Below are positions 1-7,719 of a stretch of DNA of 20,215 nucleotides, piece by piece (the stretch's first letter is position 1; each line of letters starts with the position of its first letter). The DNA is from a virus: the IMG/VR virus record IMGVR_UViG_3300032291_004342, positions 1-20,215 of that record; one strand, written 5' to 3'. The notes beneath the pieces were generated by a model. It saw nothing but the letters and a program-made list of their open reading frames with translations, searched no databases and had not been told where the DNA came from. A program made the translations under genes and the position numbers.

Positions 1-201
1 GAAATGATTGTGAAGATTGTGGGCCGAGGCACCATTGAAGTTGGTGACCGAGATGCTGATTTTCCATCACGTGGTGCATTGAACATCGACAGGGCCAGAA
101 CCATTTTGAGTTTTGATCCCCGAGTAGACGTTGAAGAAGGATTCCAAAAGTACTATGAATGGCTCTCTAATTCAGTTTACTGGTCTTCAAAGACAGTATA
201 A
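1..201 (+). CDS. NAD-dependent epimerase/dehydratase, C-terminal end (5' partial)
   Basis: The reading frame is open from the first base to a TAA at 199-201, so the gene begins outside the window. The visible 66 residues end in a pattern typical of extended short-chain dehydrogenases that act on nucleotide sugars: DFPSRGALNIDRAR followed by a short helix and DPRVDVEEGFQKYYEWL. In that family the segment corresponds to the substrate-side C-terminal helices (RGxLDxxKAxxxLGYxP). The NAD-binding glycine motif and the catalytic Tyr-Lys pair would lie upstream and cannot be checked. The next gene, a sugar aminotransferase, starts inside this one, so the two are probably cotranslated and share a nucleotide-sugar pathway. 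The exact reaction (4-epimerase, 4,6-dehydratase or reductase) cannot be told from this fragment. Confidence 0.75.
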   Translation, partial: EMIVKIVGRGTIEVGDRDADFPSRGALNIDRARTILSFDPRVDVEEGFQKYYEWLSNSVYWSSKTV

Positions 202-1228
202 CAATCTACGCAAAGAGATACTGGATGCAACGGATCACGTTCTAGCATCTGGGCGTCTCATGAATGCAGAGCACACTGCCAACTTTGAGTCATGGTTGGC
301 CTACAAAAATCATGTCAAACATGCTGTTACCTGTCATTCAGGCACACAAGCACTAGAAATTATTGCCAGCTTTGCTCGACAAAGACTGGGAATAAATCCG
401 CCCACGGTGCTTGTTCCATCAATGACCTTTCCTGCATCAGCCAATGCATTTGTTCGCGCTGGGTGGAATCTGCATTTTGTAGACACTGATGCGTATGGCA
501 ACATGAATCTTACAAAAATACATCCTGATGTGTCGTATCAAGCCATACTTGGTATTGGCTTGTACGGATCAGCGTTGCCCAACGTATTACAAAATCGAAT
601 GGGTTCAGGCTTGATTGAAGACGCAGCTCAACATTGGCTCTCCAATGATTGCACTAGATATGGGTCAACCGCTATCAGTTTTGATCCCATGAAAAACCTA
701 GGCAACTATGGCAACGGTGGTGCTGTTGTCACAGATGATTATGAGTTGTTGAATTATGCTCATGGCTGGATCAACAACGGCAAGAGTACAGGCTATGCCG
801 AGATAGGAACAAACTCACGCATGAGCGAAGTTGACTGTGCTCAACTGTTGGTCAAAACCAAGTATCTAGATGCCTGGCAAGAAAGGCGCAAGCGCATTGC
901 GTTGTATTGGATGGATCGATTCAAAGGCTCACCTGTGCGCTGTTTGATCAACGAAACAAATTTTGAAAAACATTGCTTACACAAGTTTGTGGTTGACATA
1001 GACAATCGAAATCAAGTCCGAGCCAGGCTGCTAACGGCAGGTATTGATACTAGAGTGCATTACGAACACCCATTGCACGAGCTACCAGCATATCAGCATT
1101 ATTCAGGTCCAGATATACTTAGTGCTGCCAGCTCATTGAGCAGACGTTGCTTGAGCTTGCCTATCTATCCCGAGCTAACAGATACAGAAGTTGAGTACGT
1201 TGCTAGTTCGCTACTAAGCTGCGTTTGA
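155..1228 (+). CDS. DegT/DnrJ/EryC1/StrS-type PLP sugar aminotransferase
   Basis: Fold-type I PLP enzyme expected to transaminate a keto sugar or cyclitol on a nucleotide or free scaffold. From ATG 155 it is 357 residues, near family length. Visible motifs are SGTQAL (62-67, PLP phosphate side), IEDAAQ (154-159, the Asp that pairs with the pyridine nitrogen), SFDPMKNL with the expected Schiff-base Lys at 180, then GNGGAVVTDD, and GTNSRMSEVDCAQL (218-231). The same frame is open upstream to a TTG at 131, but neither start has a good Shine-Dalgarno site. ATG 155 is preferred because FTGLQRQY then lies near the N terminus as usual. It overlaps the upstream epimerase by 47 bases, and its 3' end overlaps the convergent repeat-protein gene by 26 bases. 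Amino-sugar synthesis is inferred from family and neighbour; the substrate is unknown. Confidence 0.9.
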   Translation: MNGSLIQFTGLQRQYNNLRKEILDATDHVLASGRLMNAEHTANFESWLAYKNHVKHAVTCHSGTQALEIIASFARQRLGINPPTVLVPSMTFPASANAFVRAGWNLHFVDTDAYGNMNLTKIHPDVSYQAILGIGLYGSALPNVLQNRMGSGLIEDAAQHWLSNDCTRYGSTAISFDPMKNLGNYGNGGAVVTDDYELLNYAHGWINNGKSTGYAEIGTNSRMSEVDCAQLLVKTKYLDAWQERRKRIALYWMDRFKGSPVRCLINETNFEKHCLHKFVVDIDNRNQVRARLLTAGIDTRVHYEHPLHELPAYQHYSGPDILSAASSLSRRCLSLPIYPELTDTEVEYVASSLLSCV

Positions 1229-4200
1229 CAAACGCATAACTGGCCAACCAAGCCCACTCGTAGCTCTTGCGGAGTTCAGTGGGATCGCCTTTGACTTCTT
1301 CATAATATTCTACAGCGTCTTGCGCACCTTTATGACTCCAGTGTCCATGGGCCATGGTGCCAGAGTCTTCCTTTAACCAAACTTTTAGTCTATATTCATT
1401 TTCTACGTCAGGCAAACTTGCACGTAGTTTAAGTGCTTCTCGGAACGCGGTGCGCCAAGCCATCCAGGGCGATTCAGCATACATGGCCGTGCCACTGAGA
1501 ATTGGTACAACTTCATGCGCTTGATCCAAGGTAAAGTCTAGTCCTACCCCAGTGTTCTCCAACACTAACTTTTTGTTGTAAGCAATCATGGCCTGGTGAC
1601 CGTACACCAAGCCATTCACAGGATTACCAGCATGAAAGATATAGTGCTTGGGCTGTTGCATACGATCAGGTTGCCAGGTCCAATCAAACATTTGATTCAC
1701 TTCTAGCTTGGCAAACACAGCAAAGAACCAAGGTGTGGTGCTGGCTCTAGCAGCCGCATGGTATGCTGCCACCCGTCCGTTTACACCTTCTACCACATGA
1801 ACGCGGTTTGTGTACCTTGACTCATTGGCCAGATACACTGTCATCTGCAAATAATTAGACTTGGCATTGGGTTCGCCATTGCTGATAAACACAATGTCCA
1901 AGGGTTGGTCTTTTAACCAACGTCGTGTTTTATCGATATGCGGATAATCATACAACTGTGTTCGTATATCTCCCACTGCTACTCTCGGAACAATCACGCT
2001 GGTTGCTCCTGCACTGAGTGGCACAATAGTTTTGGTTTCTTTGCGCCATAGCGGCACAGTGGCCATGTTGCCCGATGCTGAGTCTGTTGTGGTAAATGTG
2101 GCCAATGGTCCGGCCCAGGTTGTGTTTTTAACCACATCTACATGACTGTCTTCTGTGTGTTGTATCACAGGCATTGGCCGGCGTAGAACCTTGAGCCGAG
2201 ACACATAGTTTACACTATACCATTCCAACAACTGTTTCTTTTCTGCACGTTCAGCAAAGGTTGGAACATGCATGTAGAATGTGTCTCCAAACTTTTGTTC
2301 GTTGCTGGGGAACACATGCAGCATGGTGCTTTGCCACTTTTCTGGGTGCCAGGAGAAGTCAAAGTCAGTGTAATCACATATTGAACTACACACCCACACA
2401 TGTTCATGTGTGCCCACAAGACTTTTGGCCAGGCGAATCAATGTGTCACGATAGTTGTCAAAATATCGTATACGCTTAATGGTGTTGGGAATATTGCCTG
2501 CATGGCCATCCAAGTGATCGATCTCAACAACAGGCACAGATTCAGCTTTGACTTCGGCTTGCATCATGTCCACATACTTGATTTCTGTTGCACCTGGCAT
2601 ACGATACTGTGGGCCTCCGGTTTTTTGATGCTGTGTAGCAAATTGATAGATGTAAGGCGGTGATCCAGGATCCGGTACCCAAGAGAAATCCATGTCCCGA
2701 ATATCAACATTGTCTGGCACATGCCATAATGTCATGTCTGCTGGTAATTCAGCAACAGGTGAGTCCATGTACTTGCGGTCTGCGGCACCGGGCATGCGAT
2801 ATTCCACAGTGGGCATGATTTCGGCAGCATGCCATTGATTGCCAAACACGTAAATGTACGGAGGGTCGCCTGGGTCGGGCACCCAAGAATAATCCATGTC
2901 ACTTTCAACTACGTTGTACCAAGGTCGATTGGGGTTCTCAGGTAACTGGGCTTTTGGCTCATCCATGTATTTGACTTCTGTGGCACCCAGCATGCGATAT
3001 TCCACAGTGGGCATGATTTCGGCAGCATGCCATTGATTACCAAACATATAGTTGTATGGAGGGCTGCCAGGTTCTGGTTCCCACGACCAATCAAACACAC
3101 AATCAAACAGTGTTTGAAACTTTTCTGGATTGCCTTTGCGCTGTGCCTTTGGCTCATCCATGTACTTGATTTCGGTAGCGTTACCAACTGTGTACTGCAA
3201 TGCTGGCCGCTGTTCAGGTGTGAGCCATTGATTACCGAACACATACACATAAGGCGGATCAGTGGGGTTGGGTCTCCAGGAATAATCAAATTCTAGTACA
3301 TCATCAATCAGTTCAAACGCAGCAGGATTCTGCGCCACTGTGGCCACAATATCTTCCACATACTTGCGTTCTGTGGCACCTGGCACATGATAGGCCACAG
3401 TGGGCTCTAGCACTGCGCTGTTCCATTGATTTCCAAACACATAAATGTAAGGAGGATCAAACGGATTGGGTTCCCAGGAGTAATCAAATTGTTCTACATT
3501 GATATGCACATGCCAATGATTGCCGTAATTGGGCAACCGGCGTGTGCGGCGATCCATGTACTTGATTTCTGTTGCGCCGGACACATGATATCTCAAGCTG
3601 GCCTTGAACTCTGGTGGGTTCCATTGGTTGCCCCACACATAGATGTAAGGTGGGTCTTTGGGGTTTGGTACCCAGGTCCAATCCCATTCACTGTGGTCAA
3701 TATCTTCGCAAAACTCCCAGTCACTCATGCAACTGCTCAGCTCAGGTTGTGGACCATCTACGTATTTGATCTCTGTTGCACCAGGCACTGTGTATGTCAT
3801 AGTAGGCATGATTTCGCCAGGCCAATGTTGATTGCCCCACACATATACATACGGTGGTGATCCAGGATCTGGCACCCAGCTGTAATCCCATTGTTTGACA
3901 CATGCATGCATGGTCCAGTTGGTTTTGTCTTGGACTAATGTTGCAGTCATGTCCATGTACTTGCGTTCTGTGGCGCCAGGCATGCGATATTCCACAGTGG
4001 GCATGATTTCACCGGGCCACCACTGATTACCGAACACATAGATGTAAGGTGGATCCAATGGATGTGGAGCCCAGGTCCAATTCCAACCAGTTTCGTCTAT
4101 GGCATGCAACACATGCCAGTTTTTTCTTAGAGATTGGTTAGGAACAATCTCACTGTGGAAGTTCAATTGATCAGTGGGTTCTTTTGGAACCAGGTAAGTT

Positions 4201-4418
4201 CCCGAATAGTTGTGCCATTGGCTGGGCCATGTATGAATTTGATTGGCCTGCCAGGGCACAGGTTCCCAAAGAAAATCAAAGTTACTGTAGTCCGCTAAGT
4301 ATGTGACCCACCAAAAGTATCTAGTGGTGCTCAATTGCCGTGCATGTTCAATACTGTCAACTTCGCGCTCATGCACAAACAAATTAGGCTTAGGTCCTGA
4401 ATAAAAAATATCAAACAT
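1203..4418 (-). CDS. Giant repeat protein with C-terminal GT-A-like glycosyltransferase domain
   Basis: 1071 residues in three parts. (a) Residues 1-91: a divergent lead-in starting MFDIFYSGPKPN and containing NFDFLWEP. (b) About 92-617: eight repeats of 65-68 residues, each with a FDYSW.PdP core, then PPYIYVFGNQW, ending GATEIKYMD or similar. (c) About 640-1071: one more divergent unit (DFDFSWHPEKW, 685-695), then a domain starting PLDIVFISNGEPN (839-851), with SPWMAWRTAFREALKL (983-998) and RLKVW (1010-1014), which I recall from phage GT-A-like glycosyltransferases. Within that domain FDWTWQPDRMQQPKHYIF (911-928) matches the repeat core. Where such enzymes carry a DxD-like metal motif this protein has FAKLEV (902-907), so activity is uncertain. 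No signal peptide or membrane segment is obvious. The start codon shares the bases CATG with the divergent gene. Role unknown; glycan binding or transfer is inferred. Confidence 0.8.
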   Translation of the reverse strand: MFDIFYSGPKPNLFVHEREVDSIEHARQLSTTRYFWWVTYLADYSNFDFLWEPVPWQANQIHTWPSQWHNYSGTYLVPKEPTDQLNFHSEIVPNQSLRKNWHVLHAIDETGWNWTWAPHPLDPPYIYVFGNQWWPGEIMPTVEYRMPGATERKYMDMTATLVQDKTNWTMHACVKQWDYSWVPDPGSPPYVYVWGNQHWPGEIMPTMTYTVPGATEIKYVDGPQPELSSCMSDWEFCEDIDHSEWDWTWVPNPKDPPYIYVWGNQWNPPEFKASLRYHVSGATEIKYMDRRTRRLPNYGNHWHVHINVEQFDYSWEPNPFDPPYIYVFGNQWNSAVLEPTVAYHVPGATERKYVEDIVATVAQNPAAFELIDDVLEFDYSWRPNPTDPPYVYVFGNQWLTPEQRPALQYTVGNATEIKYMDEPKAQRKGNPEKFQTLFDCVFDWSWEPEPGSPPYNYMFGNQWHAAEIMPTVEYRMLGATEVKYMDEPKAQLPENPNRPWYNVVESDMDYSWVPDPGDPPYIYVFGNQWHAAEIMPTVEYRMPGAADRKYMDSPVAELPADMTLWHVPDNVDIRDMDFSWVPDPGSPPYIYQFATQHQKTGGPQYRMPGATEIKYVDMMQAEVKAESVPVVEIDHLDGHAGNIPNTIKRIRYFDNYRDTLIRLAKSLVGTHEHVWVCSSICDYTDFDFSWHPEKWQSTMLHVFPSNEQKFGDTFYMHVPTFAERAEKKQLLEWYSVNYVSRLKVLRRPMPVIQHTEDSHVDVVKNTTWAGPLATFTTTDSASGNMATVPLWRKETKTIVPLSAGATSVIVPRVAVGDIRTQLYDYPHIDKTRRWLKDQPLDIVFISNGEPNAKSNYLQMTVYLANESRYTNRVHVVEGVNGRVAAYHAAARASTTPWFFAVFAKLEVNQMFDWTWQPDRMQQPKHYIFHAGNPVNGLVYGHQAMIAYNKKLVLENTGVGLDFTLDQAHEVVPILSGTAMYAESPWMAWRTAFREALKLRASLPDVENEYRLKVWLKEDSGTMAHGHWSHKGAQDAVEYYEEVKGDPTELRKSYEWAWLASYAFVKRSLVAN
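1220..1236. other. Perfect inverted repeat at convergent gene ends
   Basis: TGCGTTTG (1220-1227), one base, then CAAACGCA (1229-1236). As RNA this would fold with about six base pairs and a five-base loop. It contains the TGA of the aminotransferase (1226-1228) and lies within the last codons of the opposing gene. There is no following T tract on either strand, so it is not a classic intrinsic terminator. It may be an RNA end-protecting hairpin, a weak bidirectional terminator, or chance. Confidence 0.4.
2568..4145 (-). repeat. Eight tandem coding repeats of about 66 codons
   Basis: Units by residue of the 1071-residue protein: 92-156, 157-221, 222-289, 290-355, 356-421, 422-486, 487-552 and 553-617. 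The spacing between KYMD-type ends is 65, 68, 66, 66, 65, 66 and 65 residues. Conserved in nearly all units: an aromatic-acidic-aromatic-Ser/Thr-Trp core, Pro then PPY.Y, FGNQW or WGNQ, Tyr about 15 residues later, GATE or similar, and KY[MV][DE]. The last unit is the most divergent after PPYIY (QFATQHQ). The first ~20 residues of each unit vary most. Confidence 0.9.
2792..3038 (-). repeat. Identical 49-base stretches in neighbouring repeat units
   Basis: Bases 2792-2840 and 2990-3038 read identically, 198 bases (66 codons) apart, inside repeat units 7 and 6. The first 31 bases of this stretch recur in unit 1, beginning at 3980. Other units encode similar residues with different codons, so the identity exceeds what protein conservation needs. 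This points to recent unit duplication or gene conversion. Confidence 0.85.
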
Positions 4419-5511
4419 GATTAGAATAGACGAAATTTACAACAACACCTTTTGGCCTTGGATTCGGCAGCATGTTCCCGGTACTAGAGTATTTTTTTGC
4501 GATCCCCCGGGGCGCAGTGATCCCGAAAGTTTGTTCAACTACGGTGGAGACGATGTACGCGAAATTGACTATATATTCATGCATGATCAAGAACCTGTTC
4601 ACATGGACTTGCACCGGCCGTTGTTTGATGATGTGATTCGCCGCAACAGTGATTTTTGGGGTGTTACTCCGCCTGGACATGTAGTAGTTAGCGAGCGGGG
4701 CGAGCACGTGGAAGAAATGTGTCGCGTGTATGGCTGGCAGCCTCACTACTATTTTTATCATGGTTGGGCCTGTCAAGATTGGTTTCGAGGCTACGACAAG
4801 AGTTTTTTGATTCCGCGAGCACAGGATCGGCAGCCCACACGGACTTTTATGAGTCCCAATCGTATCGTGGCCGGCAAGCGTGATCATCGTGTGTTGTTCT
4901 TGTATAACGTATTCAAACATGGGCTGGATCACAACTGGATATCGGCTCCTAGAACATGTACCTATGAGGGTGTTGATATCAGTAAGATAGCTCGTAAGTA
5001 TAATAACATATATCCCGACATTGAGCAAGTGTTTGCGGCAGCACCGTTGCCTAAACTGTTCCCCAGTGAGCAAACACAGCAAATGGCCAGTTGTTGGCTT
5101 ACAAACTTTGATGAGGCTGCTGACAGTTTAGTGTACGTGCCCACCGAAACTGTGTACTTTGGACGCCGTACACACATCACAGAAAAGACCTTCAAGGCCA
5201 TTGCCATGGAAATGCCGTTTGTGTTGGTGGCACCGGCTGGCAGCCTGGCCTACATGCGAGAATATGGTTTCCGCACATTTGATTCAGTGTTTGATGAGAG
5301 CTATGACTTGGAAACCGATGACATACTGCGAGTAGAAAAGGTCACCCAGCTGCTGAAACATCTAGAAAATCTAGGCGTTGAGGAACGTCAGCGCATACAC
5401 CGGGCCTGTGTTGAAATTGTGGAACACAACTTCAATCACTTCTACAACGGTGGGCTGACCAAGATATTATGGCAAGAGCTCATGGGCATGTTGGATGAAT
5501 TCACAGTTTAA
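4417..5511 (+). CDS. GT-B/fucosyltransferase-like glycosyltransferase, paralogue 1
   Basis: 364 residues. The best landmark is the C-terminal block ITEKTFKAIAM (254-264), then PFVLVAPAGSLAYMREYGF (267-285) and FDESYD (292-297), preceded by TETVYF. Glycosyltransferases that carry TEK..K..., a Pro-Phe strand, GSL and FDESYD blocks use this half to bind the nucleotide sugar; that function is family knowledge from memory, not shown here. The N-terminal half has IDYIFMHDQEP (50-60) and VVVSERGEH, plausibly the acceptor domain. Two further genes in the window share the C-terminal block. No Shine-Dalgarno site precedes ATG 4417, which overlaps the start codon of the divergent gene by two bases. The 3' end overlaps the next gene by 17 bases. 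Donor and acceptor are unknown. Confidence 0.7.
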   Translation: MIRIDEIYNNTFWPWIRQHVPGTRVFFCDPPGRSDPESLFNYGGDDVREIDYIFMHDQEPVHMDLHRPLFDDVIRRNSDFWGVTPPGHVVVSERGEHVEEMCRVYGWQPHYYFYHGWACQDWFRGYDKSFLIPRAQDRQPTRTFMSPNRIVAGKRDHRVLFLYNVFKHGLDHNWISAPRTCTYEGVDISKIARKYNNIYPDIEQVFAAAPLPKLFPSEQTQQMASCWLTNFDEAADSLVYVPTETVYFGRRTHITEKTFKAIAMEMPFVLVAPAGSLAYMREYGFRTFDSVFDESYDLETDDILRVEKVTQLLKHLENLGVEERQRIHRACVEIVEHNFNHFYNGGLTKILWQELMGMLDEFTV

Positions 5512-6685
5512 TTTTGTAGTTGACAGCACCATCAAAGGGCGTATATACCCAGCCCTGGCTCGTCATCAAGGCCGACCATACACGCAAAGCTGGCGTGAGT
5601 TTGGACAACACTGGCCCTACACCACACCCCTGCGCTTGGAAGAGTACTGCTGTGAACACGGCATTGTGATCAATAACTATGCTGTAGACACTGATTGCCC
5701 TGACAACAGTTACTATCCCATCTGCCTGGGATTCTTTGACTTTGAAATTGATTACTTTGAACTCATGTCTCCCGAAGTTAGAAAAAAGCTACGGCAAGAC
5801 AAACTGCGTGTGTTATTCATGTATCACGAAGGCGACAATCCCAGGCGCATTAAAAACAGATTGGATAGTCTAGCAGAGAACCATTTGCTTCCGCCAGATT
5901 GCTATGTTTTTGTAAGTGCCAACACCGCGGCTGATCAGTTGCCGGGTTTTGTTACATTTCATGACTTTGAGTTATGGTATTATCAGCGTAACTTGACCAG
6001 CACACCTTACATGATACATCGCGAGCCCAGACAACGAGACTTTACCTGTTTGAGCAGACTGCACAAATGGTGGCGTGCCACTGCCATGGCAGACTTGCAT
6101 CGCACAGGCTTGCTGAGCAACAGTTACTGGAGTTACTGTGAAGCACCTTACGATGCCGACACAGACTGTCCCATTGAAGTTGATATGATCAGTCGCTTGC
6201 GATATGATCGAACCAAATTTTTACAACAAGCACCTTATGTCAGTGACGAGTTGTCAGATTTTGATCGTAACAATCATGCTGTCATGGTGCCCAAATACTA
6301 TGGAGACTCCTACTGTCAAATTGTGCTAGAAAGTCAATTTGATGTGGATCAATCAGGTGGGGCATTTGTCACAGAAAAAACATTCAAGCCCATCAAACAC
6401 GGGCAACTGTTCTTTGTAGCAGGCGGCGCAGGCAGTTTGCAAGTGTTGCGTGACTTGGGCTATCAAGTGTTTGATGACTTGTTAGACAACAGTTATGACA
6501 CCATACCAAATCACACACAGCGTTGGGAATGCCTGCGTGACAGTATAGAAGCTGCCAGGCCACATTTGTCTGAATTGTTTGAAGCTGCCAGGCCACAGCT
6601 GGAACACAACCAACGATTATTTGTTGCCAACAAAGCTGATCGTTTAAATAGCTTGATCAGGAAAATTCATGAGCAATATAGTTAA
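5495..6685 (+). CDS. GT-B/fucosyltransferase-like glycosyltransferase, paralogue 2
   Basis: 396 residues with the same C-terminal block as its neighbour: VTEKTFKPI (292-300), LFFVAGGAGSLQVLRDLGY (305-323) and DDLLDNSYD (327-335). An upstream LESQFD matches the TET.. strand of the paralogues. The N-terminal half is different (for example YYPICLGFFDFEID, and RVLFMYHEGDN), suggesting another acceptor. Near the end EAARPHLSELF is followed by EAARPQLEHN, the protein result of a 17-base direct repeat. It overlaps the upstream gene by 17 bases and the downstream amidinotransferase by 17 bases, so the three plus-strand genes form one unit. Catalysis is inferred from the block only. Confidence 0.68.
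   Translation: MNSQFNFVVDSTIKGRIYPALARHQGRPYTQSWREFGQHWPYTTPLRLEEYCCEHGIVINNYAVDTDCPDNSYYPICLGFFDFEIDYFELMSPEVRKKLRQDKLRVLFMYHEGDNPRRIKNRLDSLAENHLLPPDCYVFVSANTAADQLPGFVTFHDFELWYYQRNLTSTPYMIHREPRQRDFTCLSRLHKWWRATAMADLHRTGLLSNSYWSYCEAPYDADTDCPIEVDMISRLRYDRTKFLQQAPYVSDELSDFDRNNHAVMVPKYYGDSYCQIVLESQFDVDQSGGAFVTEKTFKPIKHGQLFFVAGGAGSLQVLRDLGYQVFDDLLDNSYDTIPNHTQRWECLRDSIEAARPHLSELFEAARPQLEHNQRLFVANKADRLNSLIRKIHEQYS
6548..6597 (+). repeat. 17-base direct repeat inside paralogue 2
   Basis: GAAGCTGCCAGGCCACA occurs at 6548-6564 and 6581-6597, 33 bases apart, keeping frame and encoding EAARPH and EAARPQ. It may reflect an in-frame 33-base duplication that has partly diverged. No mobile element boundary is visible. 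Confidence 0.8.
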
Positions 6686-7712
6686 TTCATACACGTCGTG
6701 GCAACCACTAGAAGAAGTCATTGTGGGACGGGCCTACACACCTGACTACTTTGATTTTATAGACAATCCACAGGTGCGCAATCAATTGCAACAGATTCTC
6801 CATGAAACTGAAGAAGATCTCAACAACCTGCAACGAACCATTGAACAATACGGTGCTCAAGTGCGGCGTCCTGATTTGCCCAACAAAGATCAATTTGTAT
6901 GGTTTCAGACCGAAGGAGGAGGTGCTGCACTGCCGCCACTGACGCCACGCGACTGGCAAATCACCCTGGGCGATAAATTGTTGCGTGTGTTGCCCATGCA
7001 AGAGCTTGATTCACTGTGCGCTGAATATGCGGCCGCACAGCCTGGCGCAGTGATCAATCCACACGGTACTACTGGTTGGGACGAGAACTGCATCCTAAAC
7101 GGTGCGTCGGCGTCATGCATTGTGCGAGTAGGCCGTGATGTATTCTTTGATAACTCAGATTTCTTACGTCCAGATCAAACTCGTTGGATTGTGGACAATG
7201 TGTTGGGACCAGAATATCGCATACACGAAGCCATCACTGATGGCCATGGTGATGCGGTGTTTGCCATTCTCAAGCCTGGAGTGCTGCTGAGTAGCAAGCA
7301 CGATGTTAATTTGGATCTGGCCCGAGACTTTCCTGGCTGGGATGTGTGCAAGATTTGGGATAGCTCAATATGGGCAGCTATGGAAGTTGGCAAGTTCAAG
7401 TACGAACAATCACCGGGTGCTTGGTATGTACAAGGGCAAACACCTACCGCAGAGTTCACACAGTTTGTGGACACTTATCTGACCAAGTGGACTGGCTTTG
7501 TTGCTGAAACTGTGTTTGATGTGAACTGTCTTGTGTTAGACGAAAGCCATGTGGTATTCTCCGCATACAATCGAGAAGTGTTTGACTACTGCCGCCGGCA
7601 TCGGATAGAACCTATCATCAGCGAACTGCGTCATTCGTACTTCTGGGACGGTGGCATCTCATGCTGTACACAAGACATCCGCAGACGCGGCGGATTAGAG
7701 ACTTACCTCTAA
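6669..7712 (+). CDS. Glycine/inosamine-type amidinotransferase (AGAT/StrB family)
   Basis: 347 residues, family-length. AGAT and StrB move the amidino group of arginine to an amine, making a guanidino product, through a covalent Cys intermediate. Landmarks: SYTSWQPLEEVIVG (7-20) at the N terminus, IVRVGRDVFF (151-160), DGHGDAVFAILKPGVLLSS (191-209) with the expected catalytic His 193, and GGISCCTQDIRRRG (328-341) with the expected nucleophile Cys 332, ending LETYL as in AGAT. Against remembered human AGAT, the Asp of its AADFIRAGRD segment falls at Cys 150 here, so the usual Cys-His-Asp triad may be altered. It is the last gene of a three-gene plus-strand unit with two glycosyltransferases, which favours an amino-sugar acceptor over creatine-type metabolism. 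Its stop overlaps the convergent methyltransferase stop. Confidence 0.85.
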   Translation: MSNIVNSYTSWQPLEEVIVGRAYTPDYFDFIDNPQVRNQLQQILHETEEDLNNLQRTIEQYGAQVRRPDLPNKDQFVWFQTEGGGAALPPLTPRDWQITLGDKLLRVLPMQELDSLCAEYAAAQPGAVINPHGTTGWDENCILNGASASCIVRVGRDVFFDNSDFLRPDQTRWIVDNVLGPEYRIHEAITDGHGDAVFAILKPGVLLSSKHDVNLDLARDFPGWDVCKIWDSSIWAAMEVGKFKYEQSPGAWYVQGQTPTAEFTQFVDTYLTKWTGFVAETVFDVNCLVLDESHVVFSAYNREVFDYCRRHRIEPIISELRHSYFWDGGISCCTQDIRRRGGLETYL

Positions 7713-7719
7713 GGATGTC
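7674..7719. other. Nested inverted repeats over convergent stop codons
   Basis: Inner hairpin: TTAGAG (7695-7700), six-base loop, CTCTAA (7707-7712); its 3' arm carries both stop codons, TAA on plus (7710-7712) and TAG on minus (7709-7711). Outer arms: GACATCC (7674-7680) and GGATGTC (7713-7719), leaving 14 unpaired bases on the left. No T tract follows, so termination is only a possibility. Confidence 0.35.

Noticed and set aside
131-154. TTG at 131 as start of the aminotransferase
   Set aside because: It has no ribosome site and adds eight residues (MKKDSKST) not expected before the family's N terminus. ATG 155 is simpler, though neither start is strong.
3426-3860. Plus-strand open frame of 144 residues, and similar ones at 2261-2663 and 3027-3296
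   Set aside because: They lie antisense to the repeat array, and their repeated pattern is the reverse reading of the repeat units. The minus-strand frame has the regular protein repeats.
2568-4145. Regular spacing of about 198 bases considered as a CRISPR-like or satellite array
   Set aside because: The repeats are in frame, encode conserved residues and vary mostly at the protein-tolerant positions. There are no short identical repeats with unique spacers.
4399-4414. A/T-rich stretch before the 4417 start as a T4-type late promoter
   Set aside because: It does not contain TATAAATA. I found no convincing copy of that motif near any start in the window.
4411-5082. Minus-strand open frame of 223 residues opposite the first plus-strand glycosyltransferase
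   Set aside because: The plus-strand frame has clear glycosyltransferase blocks shared with two paralogues. The antisense product has no recognisable motif.
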